Positions 1 through 9,088 of a DNA stretch of 64,000 nt are shown here, piece by piece (positions within the stretch are counted from its first letter, which is position 1; every line of letters starts with the position of its first letter). The notes under the pieces were generated by a model. The model saw only the letters and a program-made list of their open reading frames with translations. It had not been told where the DNA came from and did no database searches. The position numbers and the translations under genes are program-made. The DNA comes from Pseudacidobacterium ailaaui (GTDB lineage: Bacteria > Acidobacteriota > Terriglobia > Terriglobales > Acidobacteriaceae), in assembly GCF_000688455.1 (NCBI RefSeq), contig NZ_JIAL01000001.1, forward strand, positions 186,001-250,000, read 5' to 3'.

Positions 1-1005
1 CGCGTCAGCAACCCTCCGCTTGCGCTTGATCTGCACTATCTTCTCACTGCATACGGCAGCACGCAGTTTGATCCCGAAATCCTCCTGGGTTGGGCCATGC
101 AGGTCTTTCATGAAATACCCATCGTGCCGAGGGAAGTTGTGCAAGATGCGCTCACCGCTCTCGGAACTGCAACACCAGAAAACAAACTGCTTTCTGCAAG
201 CACACTCGCCAATCAGGTTGAATCGCTGCGGATCACACCCGAAGCACTCTCGAACGACGACATCAGCCGCCTCTGGATGGCCTTTCAGACCAACTACCGC
301 CCAACAGCTTCTTACCTCGTTACAGTCGTTCTGATTCAGGAGACTCAAGCAGTGAAGTCGAATTTGCCGGTGCAGACGCGAACCCTCACTGCGCTTCCTT
401 TCCAACCTCCCGTCATCGACAGTATTACGCCTGACACGATCGCACCAGGAGAAATGCTCACGATTCAAGGAAGCAATTTTCTGGGTGATGCTGTTGCCGA
501 CACTTTAGTCGCCTTCGACCAGGGTGATCCTGTTACGGCCGATACAATTCAGGCCAATCTGGTCCGTGTGAAAATTCCAACCGGGCTGCAAGCCGGCGGA
601 CGAACCGTACGCATTCTGCGGAGAGTCAGCTTTGGCGTACAGACGGACCCACACAAAGGATTTTCCTCGAATCTGGCTGCCTTTTCCCTCATACCCACAA
701 TCAGCTCGCCTCCCGCAAGCATAGCTGCCGGATCAACACTTACCCTAACAATTGTCCCTTCTGTTGGCAGTACGCAGAAGGCAATTCTGTATTTGGGAGA
801 TTCAGCACTCCCCCTGGATGACCGGCCAGCAACAGGACCTGCGACATCAACTACGCTAGCATTTCCCATTCCCTCCGGATTTACCGCCGGGACTTATCCG
901 CTGCGGGTGAGTATCGATGGAGCAGACAGCAGGATCACACTCGATAACACACCAGGCAGTCAGACCTTCGGCCAATTCCTACCGCAGATCAAGGTGACGC
1001 CATGA
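1..1005 (+). CDS. Pvc16/DUF4255-like eCIS terminal cap protein with IPT/TIG domain (5' partial)
   Basis: The frame is open from base 1, so the gene begins upstream of the window. The first visible residues (NPPLALDLHYLLTAYG, then LGWAMQVFHEIPIVPRE) match the N-terminal domain of DUF4255/Pvc16 proteins, which in Photorhabdus virulence cassettes terminate the tube and sheath at the end far from the baseplate. From about base 412 the protein continues into an IPT/TIG-type immunoglobulin fold (PVIDSITPDTIAPGEMLTIQGSNF begins it), followed by a second beta-rich stretch to the stop. This fusion of DUF4255 to Ig-like domains is common in eCIS loci of soil bacteria. The stop overlaps the start of the AAA ATPase by four bases (ATGA), so the two are probably translationally coupled. 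Family assignment is by recognised motifs; the cap role is inferred from Pvc16. Confidence 0.85.
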   Translation, partial: RVSNPPLALDLHYLLTAYGSTQFDPEILLGWAMQVFHEIPIVPREVVQDALTALGTATPENKLLSASTLANQVESLRITPEALSNDDISRLWMAFQTNYRPTASYLVTVVLIQETQAVKSNLPVQTRTLTALPFQPPVIDSITPDTIAPGEMLTIQGSNFLGDAVADTLVAFDQGDPVTADTIQANLVRVKIPTGLQAGGRTVRILRRVSFGVQTDPHKGFSSNLAAFSLIPTISSPPASIAAGSTLTLTIVPSVGSTQKAILYLGDSALPLDDRPATGPATSTTLAFPIPSGFTAGTYPLRVSIDGADSRITLDNTPGSQTFGQFLPQIKVTP

Positions 1006-2933
1006 CTACGGTTACGCCGGAAATACAACTCACTCCTCTGGCCGAATTGCTCGATCGGGTCTATAGAGCAATGACACATAACCTTGTCGACGACCCGTTT
1101 GTCGAAACACACCCTCAGAAACCACCCGCAAATACCACAACGTGTCTCGCTCTGGAGCGTCTGACTCAGGCATTTGGCCTTACTCCATTCGAGCGCGATC
1201 TTTTGTTGTTGTGCGCAGGCGCAAGCCTCGAAAGTAGGTTTGCTAAAGCATTTCCTGCCATTCACGGCGACGCACACGCTACATGGCCTACTTTTGGATT
1301 GGCGCTGGCCCTGCTCGATGACCCGCATTGGAGCGCCGTCAGCCGTGTGCGTCCGCTGCGCTATTGGAAGCTTATCGAGGTTGCTCCGAATCATGCCTTG
1401 TTAAATGCACCCCTGCGCATTGACGAGCGCATCCTGCAGTTTCTACTTGACGCGCCCGCGTGCGATGAGCGTCTGGAGCCATTCTTTCGCCCAGTTCCGC
1501 TGAAAGAGTCTACACATCGATGCTCTGCAGAAGCTGTCCGTCATGCAGCCAGCCACTGGAACGGATTTCAGGGGGATAAACTTCGCCCTGTTCTCGTGGT
1601 TGGTGGCAATGACGACAGTCGCCAGTTGGCTTATGAACAACTGTGCGATGTAACTGGACTGCGTCCGTATATTTTCGACGCAGCCGCTGTTCCTGCTTCG
1701 CCATTTGAACGCGACCAGCTCGCCCGTCTGTGGACACGCGAAGCCGTACTGATCGGCGCCGCACTCTACATCAGGACTACGTCGATTGAAAATACGCGCA
1801 CTCTGCAGGCATTTCTCGATTTGTTGAGGACTCCTGTGGCCATAGAGGTGCCACACGGATCACCAGCGGAACAACTTGAAGGACTGCGAGTGTATGTCCC
1901 AACCCTTGATGCGCGCAAGCGCAAGGAACTTTGGGTAGAAGATCTGGGGCCCCTGGCTTCAGAGATGAATAGCCATCTCGACCGTCTTGCAGAATATTTT
2001 CAATTCGATGAGCAGGCAATCCACACGGCGGCCATGCAGGCACATAGCATGATGCTTGCTGCCGAAGACCCTGATCCTGCTCAGATCACCTGGCGCATCT
2101 GTCGCGAGCATGGTCGACGTTCGCTGGACATGCTTGCCCAACGCATTCCGTCGCATGCGCAGTGGGACGATCTTGTACTGCCTGCATCGCAGATGGAAAC
2201 TCTCCGACAGCTGACTACACATGTCCGCCAGCGCGCTGTCGTACATGATGCCTGGGGATTTGCAGAAAAACACGCGCGCGGTCTCGGCTTAAGTGTGCTC
2301 TTTGCAGGGGCAAGCGGTACGGGCAAAACCATGGCGGCAGAGATCCTTGCTGCAGAGCTTGATCTTGATCTTTATCAGATAGATTTGTCTGCCGTTGTCA
2401 GCAAATACATTGGAGAAACCGAAAAAAACCTCCGCCGCATCTTCACTGCTGCTGAGCAAAGCGGTTCGGTGCTTCTCTTTGACGAAGCCGACGCACTCTT
2501 CGGCAAACGAAGCGAAATCCGTGACAGCCATGACCGCTATGCCAATCTGGAAATCAGCTATCTGCTGCAGCAGATGGAGTCCTATCACGGCATTGCAATC
2601 CTCACTACCAATATGCAACAAGCGCTTGATTCTGCATTTCTGCGCCGCATCCGTTTCATCGTGCAGTTTCCGTTCCCGGATGCAATTGCACGACGGCAGA
2701 TCTGGGAGCGAATCTTCCCGGCAACAACACCGCGGGGAAAGATCAATTTTGAACATCTTGCACAGTTAAATATCTCGGGCGGGACCATTCGTAATATCGC
2801 CATCCATGCGGCATTTCTTGCTGCTGAGGATAACTCTCCTATAGAGATGCGGCACCTTCTTACCGCATCGCGTACGGAGTATCAGAAGATGGAGAAACCA
2901 CTGAGCACGGCAGAAACGCGAGGTTGGGTATGA
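1002..2933 (+). CDS. eCIS AAA+ ATPase (Pvc15-like)
   Basis: A 643-residue protein with one intact AAA+ module in its C-terminal half. The Walker A motif GASGTGKT is at residues 436-443, Walker B LLFDEAD at 491-497, a sensor-1 stretch AILTTN near 532, and an arginine pair (LRRIRF) near 547. The N-terminal part (about 1-390) is poorly conserved, as in other Pvc15 homologues, and may hold a degenerate first AAA module. Pvc15-type ATPases are conserved in eCIS loci and are thought to help assembly or cargo loading; their mechanism is not settled. The start overlaps the preceding stop (ATGA), and its own stop overlaps the next ATG in the same way. Confidence in ATPase and eCIS membership is high; the exact function is inferred. 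Confidence 0.93.
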   Translation: MTTVTPEIQLTPLAELLDRVYRAMTHNLVDDPFVETHPQKPPANTTTCLALERLTQAFGLTPFERDLLLLCAGASLESRFAKAFPAIHGDAHATWPTFGLALALLDDPHWSAVSRVRPLRYWKLIEVAPNHALLNAPLRIDERILQFLLDAPACDERLEPFFRPVPLKESTHRCSAEAVRHAASHWNGFQGDKLRPVLVVGGNDDSRQLAYEQLCDVTGLRPYIFDAAAVPASPFERDQLARLWTREAVLIGAALYIRTTSIENTRTLQAFLDLLRTPVAIEVPHGSPAEQLEGLRVYVPTLDARKRKELWVEDLGPLASEMNSHLDRLAEYFQFDEQAIHTAAMQAHSMMLAAEDPDPAQITWRICREHGRRSLDMLAQRIPSHAQWDDLVLPASQMETLRQLTTHVRQRAVVHDAWGFAEKHARGLGLSVLFAGASGTGKTMAAEILAAELDLDLYQIDLSAVVSKYIGETEKNLRRIFTAAEQSGSVLLFDEADALFGKRSEIRDSHDRYANLEISYLLQQMESYHGIAILTTNMQQALDSAFLRRIRFIVQFPFPDAIARRQIWERIFPATTPRGKINFEHLAQLNISGGTIRNIAIHAAFLAAEDNSPIEMRHLLTASRTEYQKMEKPLSTAETRGWV

Positions 2934-3301
2934 ATACCCTACAGACACCACAAACACAACCAGCTACAAAGATCAACTTTCGCATCGATCGACTGACACT
3001 GGGAAACTATTCGCCCGCAGACCAAGTTCGTTTTACCAGAGCGCTTGAAAGAAGGTTGCGTGATTACGCCTCCTTAGCGCTTGCTCAAGACTGGTCAACT
3101 GTAACAAGCATAGGACGCATTGATACAGGGACATTACCTCCTGGGTCCACTCCTGAACAGACCGCCCGTCATATAGCGCGAAGAATTTTTCTAAAGCTGC
3201 GACCTGACGTCCCAGCCACGTTGCTGGCCCTGAGCGGTGCTAAGAAAACAAAGCACCTTCCTTCGTTTGAAGGACGCAACAAGGAGAACATCCATGCCTG
3301 A
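2930..3301 (+). CDS. small eCIS-locus protein of unknown function
   Basis: A 123-residue protein set between the AAA ATPase and the tube-adaptor gene. I chose the ATG at 2930 because it overlaps the ATPase stop (ATGA); an in-frame TTG lies two codons upstream at 2924. The N-terminus is Thr/Gln-rich, followed by a region with INFRIDRLTLGNYS and a basic helical stretch (FTRALERRLRDYA) and then AEQT-type helices (TPEQTARHIARRIFLKL). The tail is Lys-rich. I do not recognise a named domain. Its stop overlaps the start of the next gene by eight bases, so it is part of the operon. By position it might be a small structural or chaperone-like component, but nothing in the sequence proves that. Confidence 0.75.
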   Translation: MNTLQTPQTQPATKINFRIDRLTLGNYSPADQVRFTRALERRLRDYASLALAQDWSTVTSIGRIDTGTLPPGSTPEQTARHIARRIFLKLRPDVPATLLALSGAKKTKHLPSFEGRNKENIHA

Positions 3302-3896
3302 CATTTCACCGATTCTTCGTAAAGGTGCCATCCTTTCGGTTGACCCCAACACAGGCGTGCCTTTAGGAAAGATTCTGCTGCAATACAATCCGGATTCCAT
3401 TACTCGTTCGCTGAAACCGCAAAGTGTGGGGGAGCAGCCGGACCGCACGGAGGTGTTACGTCTGAAAGGTCCGCCGATTGAGACCATCAAGTGCGAAGCA
3501 GAAATTGACGCAACCGACCTGCTGGCGCAGGGAGATGCGAACACACTCGCATTTGGCATTCAGCCACAGCTCTCAGCTTTAGAGTTACTTGTCTATCCAT
3601 CCAGCGATGTTTTGATCGCAAATGAAGTCCTTTCGCTACTCGGCACAATTGAGATCCTTCCAATGGAATCGGCGCTGACACTCTTTGCCTGGAGCAAGAA
3701 CCGCATCACTCCGATACGCATAACAGACATCGAAGTGATGGAAGAGGCCTTTGATCCGCAACTCAACCCAATTCGCGCCAAAGTCACGCTCAACATGCGC
3801 GTACTGAATGTGAATGATGTTGGCTTCCTTACGCCAGCAGGCGCGCTTTATATGGCATATCAGATCGGCCAGGAAACCATGGCCCAATTGTCGTGA
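3294..3896 (+). CDS. Pvc7-like contractile injection system tube/baseplate adaptor protein
   Basis: A 200-residue protein. The ATG at 3294 is preceded by AAGGAG at 3281-3286, which decides this start over an upstream in-frame one near 3237. The sequence GKILLQYNPDSITRSL near residue 25 and the following KGPPIETIKCEAEID pattern are typical of the CIS tube protein N-terminal domain found in Pvc7 homologues, where it joins the inner tube to the hub. Many Pvc7 proteins carry a C-terminal LysM domain; here the protein ends before one, and the LysM is encoded by the next separate gene. The coding start overlaps the stop of the small protein before it. This looks like a split version of the usual Pvc7 architecture. 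Confidence 0.85.
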   Translation: MPDISPILRKGAILSVDPNTGVPLGKILLQYNPDSITRSLKPQSVGEQPDRTEVLRLKGPPIETIKCEAEIDATDLLAQGDANTLAFGIQPQLSALELLVYPSSDVLIANEVLSLLGTIEILPMESALTLFAWSKNRITPIRITDIEVMEEAFDPQLNPIRAKVTLNMRVLNVNDVGFLTPAGALYMAYQIGQETMAQLS

Positions 3897-3912
3897 TGAA
3901 ACGGAGACCAGG

Positions 3913-4278
3913 ATGGACACTGCACTTTCCTCGCTTATTCAGTCCGCCGCCGGAAACGGTACAACCACGAACAATAACAGTCGCTATTATGGCGCAGCAG
4001 TAAAGGCTCTTACGCTAGCGAACGGCACGCCTGTCAAATATCTGGCACGCCGCATTCTTCCGCAGCCGGGCATTTACACGTCTATCCAGAACTATGTCGT
4101 TGTAGATGGAGACCGCCTGGACAATCTTGCATCAAAATTTCTCGGCGATCCCACGCTTTGGTGGGTGATCTGTGACGTAAACGGCACCAGTGATCCAGAT
4201 GAATTGACTGCACAGGCAGGCCGCACAATTGTGATTCCTCTCGCAGCTGGAGTTCCTGCAGGAGCACGCAATGGCTAG
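3913..4278 (+). CDS. LysM-domain protein of the eCIS baseplate
   Basis: A 121-residue protein starting at ATG 3913, with GGAG at 3903-3906 as ribosome site. The first 40 residues are Asn/Thr-rich and low in complexity. The C-terminal half is a LysM-type module: a VVVDGDRLDNLASKFLGDP segment, then WWVICDVNG and TIVIP, closely like the tail LysM of phage gpX and Pvc7 proteins. In eCIS such a LysM packs against the hub and tube rather than binding peptidoglycan. It lies directly after the Pvc7-like gene, so together the two probably make up one full adaptor. It overlaps the next gene by eight bases. Confidence 0.85.
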   Translation: MDTALSSLIQSAAGNGTTTNNNSRYYGAAVKALTLANGTPVKYLARRILPQPGIYTSIQNYVVVDGDRLDNLASKFLGDPTLWWVICDVNGTSDPDELTAQAGRTIVIPLAAGVPAGARNG

Positions 4279-5407
4279 TGGACTCTACCTCACGCTGCTA
4301 ACAGGGCCGATGGTCCCTCTCCCTGTGCCCAAGCCTCTCATTGATGCGCTTACGTCAGTGGAGATAGAGGTGTCTGCCACAGGCCGCAGTGGTTTTCAGT
4401 TAACTTTTACACTGTCAGATAATTCACTTCTGCAGACCTTCTTTCTGCTGACGGCCAACTCCCCTGTCCCTTTATTGCGCGTGGTCATTGTTGTCACGCT
4501 GGGCGGGCTTCCGCAGGCCATTATGGACGGGATTATTGAGCACCACGAGGTGGTTCCTGACGCAATGCGCGGCTCCTCAAAGCTGGTTGTCAGTGGACAC
4601 GACCTCTCCGCCATGATGGACCTGGTTGATTTTACTGGTCTACCTTTTCCAGGCATGACGCCAGACCTTCGTGTGCTTACAATCCTCGGCAAATACGCCG
4701 CTTTCGGCATTGTTCCCGAAGTCATGCCGGTCATCACGCCAGACATCGAAGTTCCCGTTGAAAGAATACCCACGCAAAAAGGTACTGATTTTGCCTATAT
4801 CAATCAGCTTGCGCAAGAAGCAGGCTATGTCTTTTACGTCCAGCCGGGGCCTGTGCCCGGAACAAGCCAAGCGTATTGGGGACCGCAAGTCAAAGTCGGG
4901 GTCCCACAGCCAGCGTTGAACGTAAACCTTGATGCATGGACCAACGTAGAGAACCTCACATTCCATTACCAACCCAAAGACGCAGTGCTGCCAATCGTGT
5001 ATATCCAAGAACCGACCACAAAGGCCACCATTCCGATTGCGATTCCACCGATAACACCGCTCAATCCTCCGTTGGGACTGGCGGTTGCGGCCCCACAAAA
5101 AATTGAACCGTTGACCGACACAGCCAAAGCGTCTCCCGCCCAGGCATTGATGCGGGGCATGGCCAAAGCCTCCGATTCGGCAGACATTGTTACAGGCGAA
5201 GGTTCGCTCGATGTATTACGTTATGGGCAAATTCTGAATGCGCGCAGTCTGGTCGGAGTCCGCGGAGCCGGACCGGCCTTCGATGGCCTGCATTACGTCA
5301 ACAGCACCAAGCATTACATCAAGCCTGGGGAATATAAGCAGGACTTCACACTGCGCAGAAATGCGCTGATTTCAAATGTACCGCTTGTTCCAACCATGCC
5401 GTTTTAG
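4271..5407 (+). CDS. eCIS hub protein (phage late control D / VgrG N-terminal-like)
   Basis: A 378-residue protein starting at ATG 4271, preceded by GGAG about eight bases upstream. Alternating beta-strand patterns (VEIEVSATGRSGFQLTFTLS, then VVIVVTLGGLPQAIMDG and SSKLVVSGHDLSAMMDLVD) resemble the gp27/phage late control gene D fold that forms the trimeric hub under the tube. QLAQEAGYVFYVQPGP near residue 180 is the usual second-domain helix and strand. In Pvc8 and VgrG the hub is fused to an OB-fold spike; here it ends before it, and the OB fold is the next gene ten bases downstream. This split hub/spike layout is known in some eCIS lineages. Confidence 0.87.
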   Translation: MASGLYLTLLTGPMVPLPVPKPLIDALTSVEIEVSATGRSGFQLTFTLSDNSLLQTFFLLTANSPVPLLRVVIVVTLGGLPQAIMDGIIEHHEVVPDAMRGSSKLVVSGHDLSAMMDLVDFTGLPFPGMTPDLRVLTILGKYAAFGIVPEVMPVITPDIEVPVERIPTQKGTDFAYINQLAQEAGYVFYVQPGPVPGTSQAYWGPQVKVGVPQPALNVNLDAWTNVENLTFHYQPKDAVLPIVYIQEPTTKATIPIAIPPITPLNPPLGLAVAAPQKIEPLTDTAKASPAQALMRGMAKASDSADIVTGEGSLDVLRYGQILNARSLVGVRGAGPAFDGLHYVNSTKHYIKPGEYKQDFTLRRNALISNVPLVPTMPF

Positions 5408-5416
5408 GAGTCTAGG

Positions 5417-5923
5417 ATGGCAAAATACTACGGCAAATATCGTGGAATGGTGCTTGACAACATTGACCCCATGCAAATGGGCCGCTTAATGGTACAGGTC
5501 CCGGATGTGTCCAACATTCTTCCCTCTACCTGGGCCATGCCGTGCCTTCCGTTTGCGGGCATCCAATCGGGAATGTATGTCGTGCCCGCCATCGGCTCCG
5601 GCGTCTGGGTCGAGTTTGAGCAAGGCGATATTGATTATCCGATTTGGGTGGGTTGCTTCTGGGGATCAGCATCAGAAGTTCCATCGCTCGCACTCGCTGC
5701 TCCTCCCGTACTACAACAGATCGTTCTTCAGACCACGGGCCAGAACACATTGATGATCAGCGATGTACCCGGACCTACGGGAGGAATCCTGCTCAAGTCA
5801 GCAACCGGGGCCATGATTTCCATCACCGATACCGGAATCACAATCAGTAATGGGCAAGGTGCAACCATTGCGATGACTGGCCCCACAATCACCTTCAATG
5901 AAGGCGCTCTGGAAGTGGTTTAG
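5417..5923 (+). CDS. eCIS spike protein, gp5/gpV OB-fold
   Basis: A 168-residue protein starting at ATG 5417, six bases after TAGGAG. Residues 8-80 (GMVLDNIDPMQMGRLMVQVP, then WAMPCLPFAG, GSGVWVEFEQGDIDYPIWVG) are the gp5/VgrG OB-fold found in phage baseplate assembly protein V and VgrG. The remaining 80 residues look like a short beta-helix or stalk (GGILLKSATGAMISITDTGI, then TISNGQGATIAMTGPTITF), which would form the trimeric needle. It follows the hub gene and precedes the PAAR-like tip, so the puncturing device is encoded by three adjacent genes. Confidence 0.9.
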   Translation: MAKYYGKYRGMVLDNIDPMQMGRLMVQVPDVSNILPSTWAMPCLPFAGIQSGMYVVPAIGSGVWVEFEQGDIDYPIWVGCFWGSASEVPSLALAAPPVLQQIVLQTTGQNTLMISDVPGPTGGILLKSATGAMISITDTGITISNGQGATIAMTGPTITFNEGALEVV

Positions 5924-5937
5924 AAAGGAAGATTGCA

Positions 5938-6255
5938 ATGCCGGGTTTTCTGGTTCAGCAAGGAGCTACAGTGATGTGCAGCCACGGCGGACAGGCACAG
6001 CCAACTGCACCGAATCCTTCCGTAACGATGAATGGTATGGCGTCACTACTCCTTACGGGCCCCTGGGTCATTACTGGATGTCCGCTGGTACCGCCCCCCA
6101 TTCCGCCTTGTGTGACGGCGCAATGGATTACAGGCACAACCCGCGTGACTTCTTTTGGTCAGCCGCTTTTAGTACAAAGCGGCACTTCCATCTGCGTCCC
6201 CACGGGAACTCCGTTAATTCCCGTAGTCACCCAGACACGGGTCACTGCCATGTGA
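5938..6255 (+). CDS. PAAR-like spike-tip protein
   Basis: A 105-residue protein starting at ATG 5938 with AAGGAAG upstream. It has the start MPGFLVQQGATVMCSHGG and later TGCPLVPPPIPPC and TSICVPTGTPLIPV, the Cys/His/Pro-rich pattern of PAAR-like (DUF4280-type) proteins. Such proteins cap the spike trimer with a metal-bound cone, as Pvc10 does. Conserved Cys-His (CSHGG) and the later cysteines are plausible metal ligands. No C-terminal effector extension is present, so this tip is probably structural. It sits between the OB-fold spike and gp25 genes, matching known eCIS order. Confidence 0.88.
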   Translation: MPGFLVQQGATVMCSHGGQAQPTAPNPSVTMNGMASLLLTGPWVITGCPLVPPPIPPCVTAQWITGTTRVTSFGQPLLVQSGTSICVPTGTPLIPVVTQTRVTAM

Positions 6256-6263
6256 GGCAAACA

Positions 6264-6629
6264 ATGAACCTTGCTTTTCCCTATCGATTCGATCCAACCG
6301 GCCGAACAGCACAGACAGATGCCGCCTCGCACATCCGTGACATGATCGAGCAACTGCTTTTCACTTCGCCCGGAGAACGCGTCAACCGCCCCACCTTTGG
6401 TACTGGGACCGCACAGCTTGTCTTTGATCCGAACAGCGATGTGCTTGCTGCGGCGCAGCAGCAGGTCATCCAGGCATCACTTCAGCAATGGCTCTCTGAT
6501 CTGATTCGCGTACGGTCCGTTATTGTCACAGCAGAGGATGCAACATTACTGGTCACCGTGCAGTACACCATCATTCAGTCGCAGCAACAGCAAACTCAAC
6601 AGTTCGTATACGGCGGAGGAACACCATGA
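6264..6629 (+). CDS. eCIS baseplate wedge protein, gp25/GPW family (Pvc9-like)
   Basis: A 121-residue protein. The frame is open much further upstream (from 5898), but that part runs through the PAAR gene; the ATG at 6264, nine bases after the PAAR stop, gives the normal family length. The motif IRDMIEQLLFTSPGERVNRPTFGTG near residues 25-50 is diagnostic of gp25 (the PGER sequence sits at the inter-subunit contact that controls sheath contraction in T4 and R-type pyocins). The C-terminus is Gln-rich (QSQQQQTQQ). The stop overlaps the next ATG (ATGA). Confidence 0.93.
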   Translation: MNLAFPYRFDPTGRTAQTDAASHIRDMIEQLLFTSPGERVNRPTFGTGTAQLVFDPNSDVLAAAQQQVIQASLQQWLSDLIRVRSVIVTAEDATLLVTVQYTIIQSQQQQTQQFVYGGGTP

Positions 6630-9088
6630 TCTATTTCTGCTCCCAGAAAAACCGCCGCGCACTTGTGCTCCAGGACCCTTCGCTTAACGGCATTGATTTT
6701 CTTGAAGTGATCGACAGCCCATGCGGGAAAAAACTCGCGCTCACCATGCTGAAAGATGCGCGTGGTCTTTCTCTTACACCTTTGCAGATTGCTGTTTCAG
6801 GCGGTCCGGACAGCGCCGCCATCAGTGCCATTGCTGTTTTTCCCGGAACAGACGACCAGCCCAATGTAATCACTGTCATGCTGAATCACACAGGAGATTT
6901 CTCTACTTACACGCTTTCGCTCGTTGCATCTCCAGGATCCGCAGAACCACCTACGGGCTTCGATCCGGCACTTTCCACCGTGACATTTTCTTTTAAGGCC
7001 GGATGCCTCAGTGCTGCCGATTGCGCTCCAGACAACTGCTGTGCACCCACAGTCACACCTTCTCCTGACATCAACTATCTAGCTAAGGATTACGATCGCT
7101 TCCGCCAGGTGATGCTCGACCGGTTGGCCACTTTAGTTCCAAGATGGTCTGAGAGCCATGTTCCTGATATCGGCATTGCGATGGTCGAAACGCTGGCGTA
7201 TGCCGCCGACCACCTTAGTTACCAACAGGATGCGGTCAGCACAGAGGCATACATTGGCACAGCCCGCAGCCGCATTTCTCTGCGTCGTCATGCGCGGCTC
7301 GTAGATTACTCCATCAACGAAGGTGCGAATGCACGGGTCTGGGTGGCCCTTACAGTATCCGGGAATACAATTTCGCTTCCTCAGGGCACTCTCTTTTATG
7401 TGTGTACGCCAGGACTTCCCGCGTCTGCAAAACCCGAAAGCGCTGCCGCACAGCAGCTTGAAACGAGCGCGCAGCCTGTTTTCGCCAGCATGGCGGATGC
7501 AACGCTCTGTAGCGAGCAGAACGAAATGTACTTCTATACCTGGAGCGACACGAACTGTTGTCTGCCTTCCGGCGCAACGGAGGCCACCCTCACGGGGACC
7601 CTCACGAGCTTAGCTCCAGGTGCAGTCCTTATCTTTGAAGAGGTCGTCGGTCCCCAAACAGGAAACGTAGCCGACGCCGATCCTACACACCGTTGGGCCG
7701 TACAACTTATCCGGGTTGAGTATGAATTTGAAAACACGTTTCTGCTCGACCCGTTGACGCTCCAGCCCATCACGCGCATCTGGTGGATGCAGCAAGATGC
7801 GCTTCCTTTTCCACTGTGCATCTCTTCTGCGTTTGTGAATGACGAGGGAACGACCATCTCTGTCTCCAACGTCAGTGTGGCGCGCGGTAATATTGTTCCT
7901 GCTGACCACGGCGTCTGGCTTGACGCATGGGAAGACCTTGGCGAAGTCCCGGCCGCGTCTTCAGCACCAAATCCAGCAACCACCTGCAGTTGCTCCGGGC
8001 AACTTGCTCCCCCAGGAAAACAGCCACGATACTACCCGGAGCTAGCACATTCGCCGCTTACTTTTGCGTTGGAATATGATGCTTCGGCTCCGGCCTCAAC
8101 ATTTCTCGCTCCACCTCCGTCTACGGTTGCAGCACAACCACAGATTCAGATTCAAAGCGATGATGGTCAATCCTGGACGATTCCATCACCTCCTGATCTG
8201 CTTTCCAGTGATGACAACGAACGCGTCTGTGTGCCCGAAATCGAGCAAGATGGGAGCGTCTTTCTGCGTTTTGGAGATGGACAATACGGCATGGCTCCGG
8301 AAACCGGGCAGCGTTTCCGTGCAATGTACCGCATCGGAAACGGCAGCACGGGGAACATCGGGCGTGACACGCTCGCGCATGTCATCACACCAGTGCCCGG
8401 CATCACTCGCGTGCGCAATCCTCTGGCTGCGGCAGGCGGCGTAGACCCTGAAGACATGGAGCACATCCGGCAGTATGCTCCCTTCAGCTTCCAAACACAA
8501 TTGCGGGCAGTGACCGAAGATGATTATGGCGCACAGGCAATGACCATCCCAGACGTAGGTGAAGCACGCGGCACTTTACGCTGGACAGGAAGCTGGCACA
8601 CTGCATTTGTCTCCGTTTCACCTGCCACTGCCGTATCTCCTGCCCTTATCACCGCTGTGAAAGACACTCTCAACACGCGGCGCATGATGGGGGTCGACAT
8701 TGAGGTAGAAAGCGCAAAGATCATTGGCTTGCGTATTGAAATGGAGATATGCGTCGCGTCAGACCACTTCCAGAGCGATGTGGAGGAAGCGCTCCTTCAC
8801 CTGTTCATCACCGGAAATCAATGCAGTGGAAAGCCAGGTCTTCTCAATCCAGACAACTTCAGCTTTGGGCAGACGGTCTATGCCAGTCCGTTGGTTGCTG
8901 CAGCACAATCGGTGGAAGGCGTTATTTCCGCGACGCTCACAGTATTTGAGCGCATGGATGATCCATCACCCATCGGAGTTACACAGGGTTACCTCTCCAT
9001 GGGGCGTCTTGAGATTGCCCGTTGCGACAATGATCCGGACCGCCTCGATCACGGCATCTTCATTTTGCACATGGATGGTGGCAAATGA
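6626..9088 (+). CDS. putative baseplate assembly protein J-like 1 (Pvc11-like)
   Basis: An 820-residue protein with an ATGA overlap with gp25 and GGAGG about ten bases before the start. Residues 1-130 form a separate beta-rich domain containing a Cys-rich turn (CAPDNCCAP). The core starts with INYLAKDYDRFRQVMLDRLA near 150 and VETLAYAADHLSYQQDAVSTEAYIG near 195, the pattern of the 'putative baseplate assembly protein' family related to phage gpJ/gp6. A later VFLRFGDGQYGMAP segment and RAVTEDDYGAQAM are the second J-like module. These proteins form the wedge ring joining gp25 to the hub. It shares this pattern with the next, larger gene, so the two are probably paralogues. Confidence 0.9.
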   Translation: MIYFCSQKNRRALVLQDPSLNGIDFLEVIDSPCGKKLALTMLKDARGLSLTPLQIAVSGGPDSAAISAIAVFPGTDDQPNVITVMLNHTGDFSTYTLSLVASPGSAEPPTGFDPALSTVTFSFKAGCLSAADCAPDNCCAPTVTPSPDINYLAKDYDRFRQVMLDRLATLVPRWSESHVPDIGIAMVETLAYAADHLSYQQDAVSTEAYIGTARSRISLRRHARLVDYSINEGANARVWVALTVSGNTISLPQGTLFYVCTPGLPASAKPESAAAQQLETSAQPVFASMADATLCSEQNEMYFYTWSDTNCCLPSGATEATLTGTLTSLAPGAVLIFEEVVGPQTGNVADADPTHRWAVQLIRVEYEFENTFLLDPLTLQPITRIWWMQQDALPFPLCISSAFVNDEGTTISVSNVSVARGNIVPADHGVWLDAWEDLGEVPAASSAPNPATTCSCSGQLAPPGKQPRYYPELAHSPLTFALEYDASAPASTFLAPPPSTVAAQPQIQIQSDDGQSWTIPSPPDLLSSDDNERVCVPEIEQDGSVFLRFGDGQYGMAPETGQRFRAMYRIGNGSTGNIGRDTLAHVITPVPGITRVRNPLAAAGGVDPEDMEHIRQYAPFSFQTQLRAVTEDDYGAQAMTIPDVGEARGTLRWTGSWHTAFVSVSPATAVSPALITAVKDTLNTRRMMGVDIEVESAKIIGLRIEMEICVASDHFQSDVEEALLHLFITGNQCSGKPGLLNPDNFSFGQTVYASPLVAAAQSVEGVISATLTVFERMDDPSPIGVTQGYLSMGRLEIARCDNDPDRLDHGIFILHMDGGK

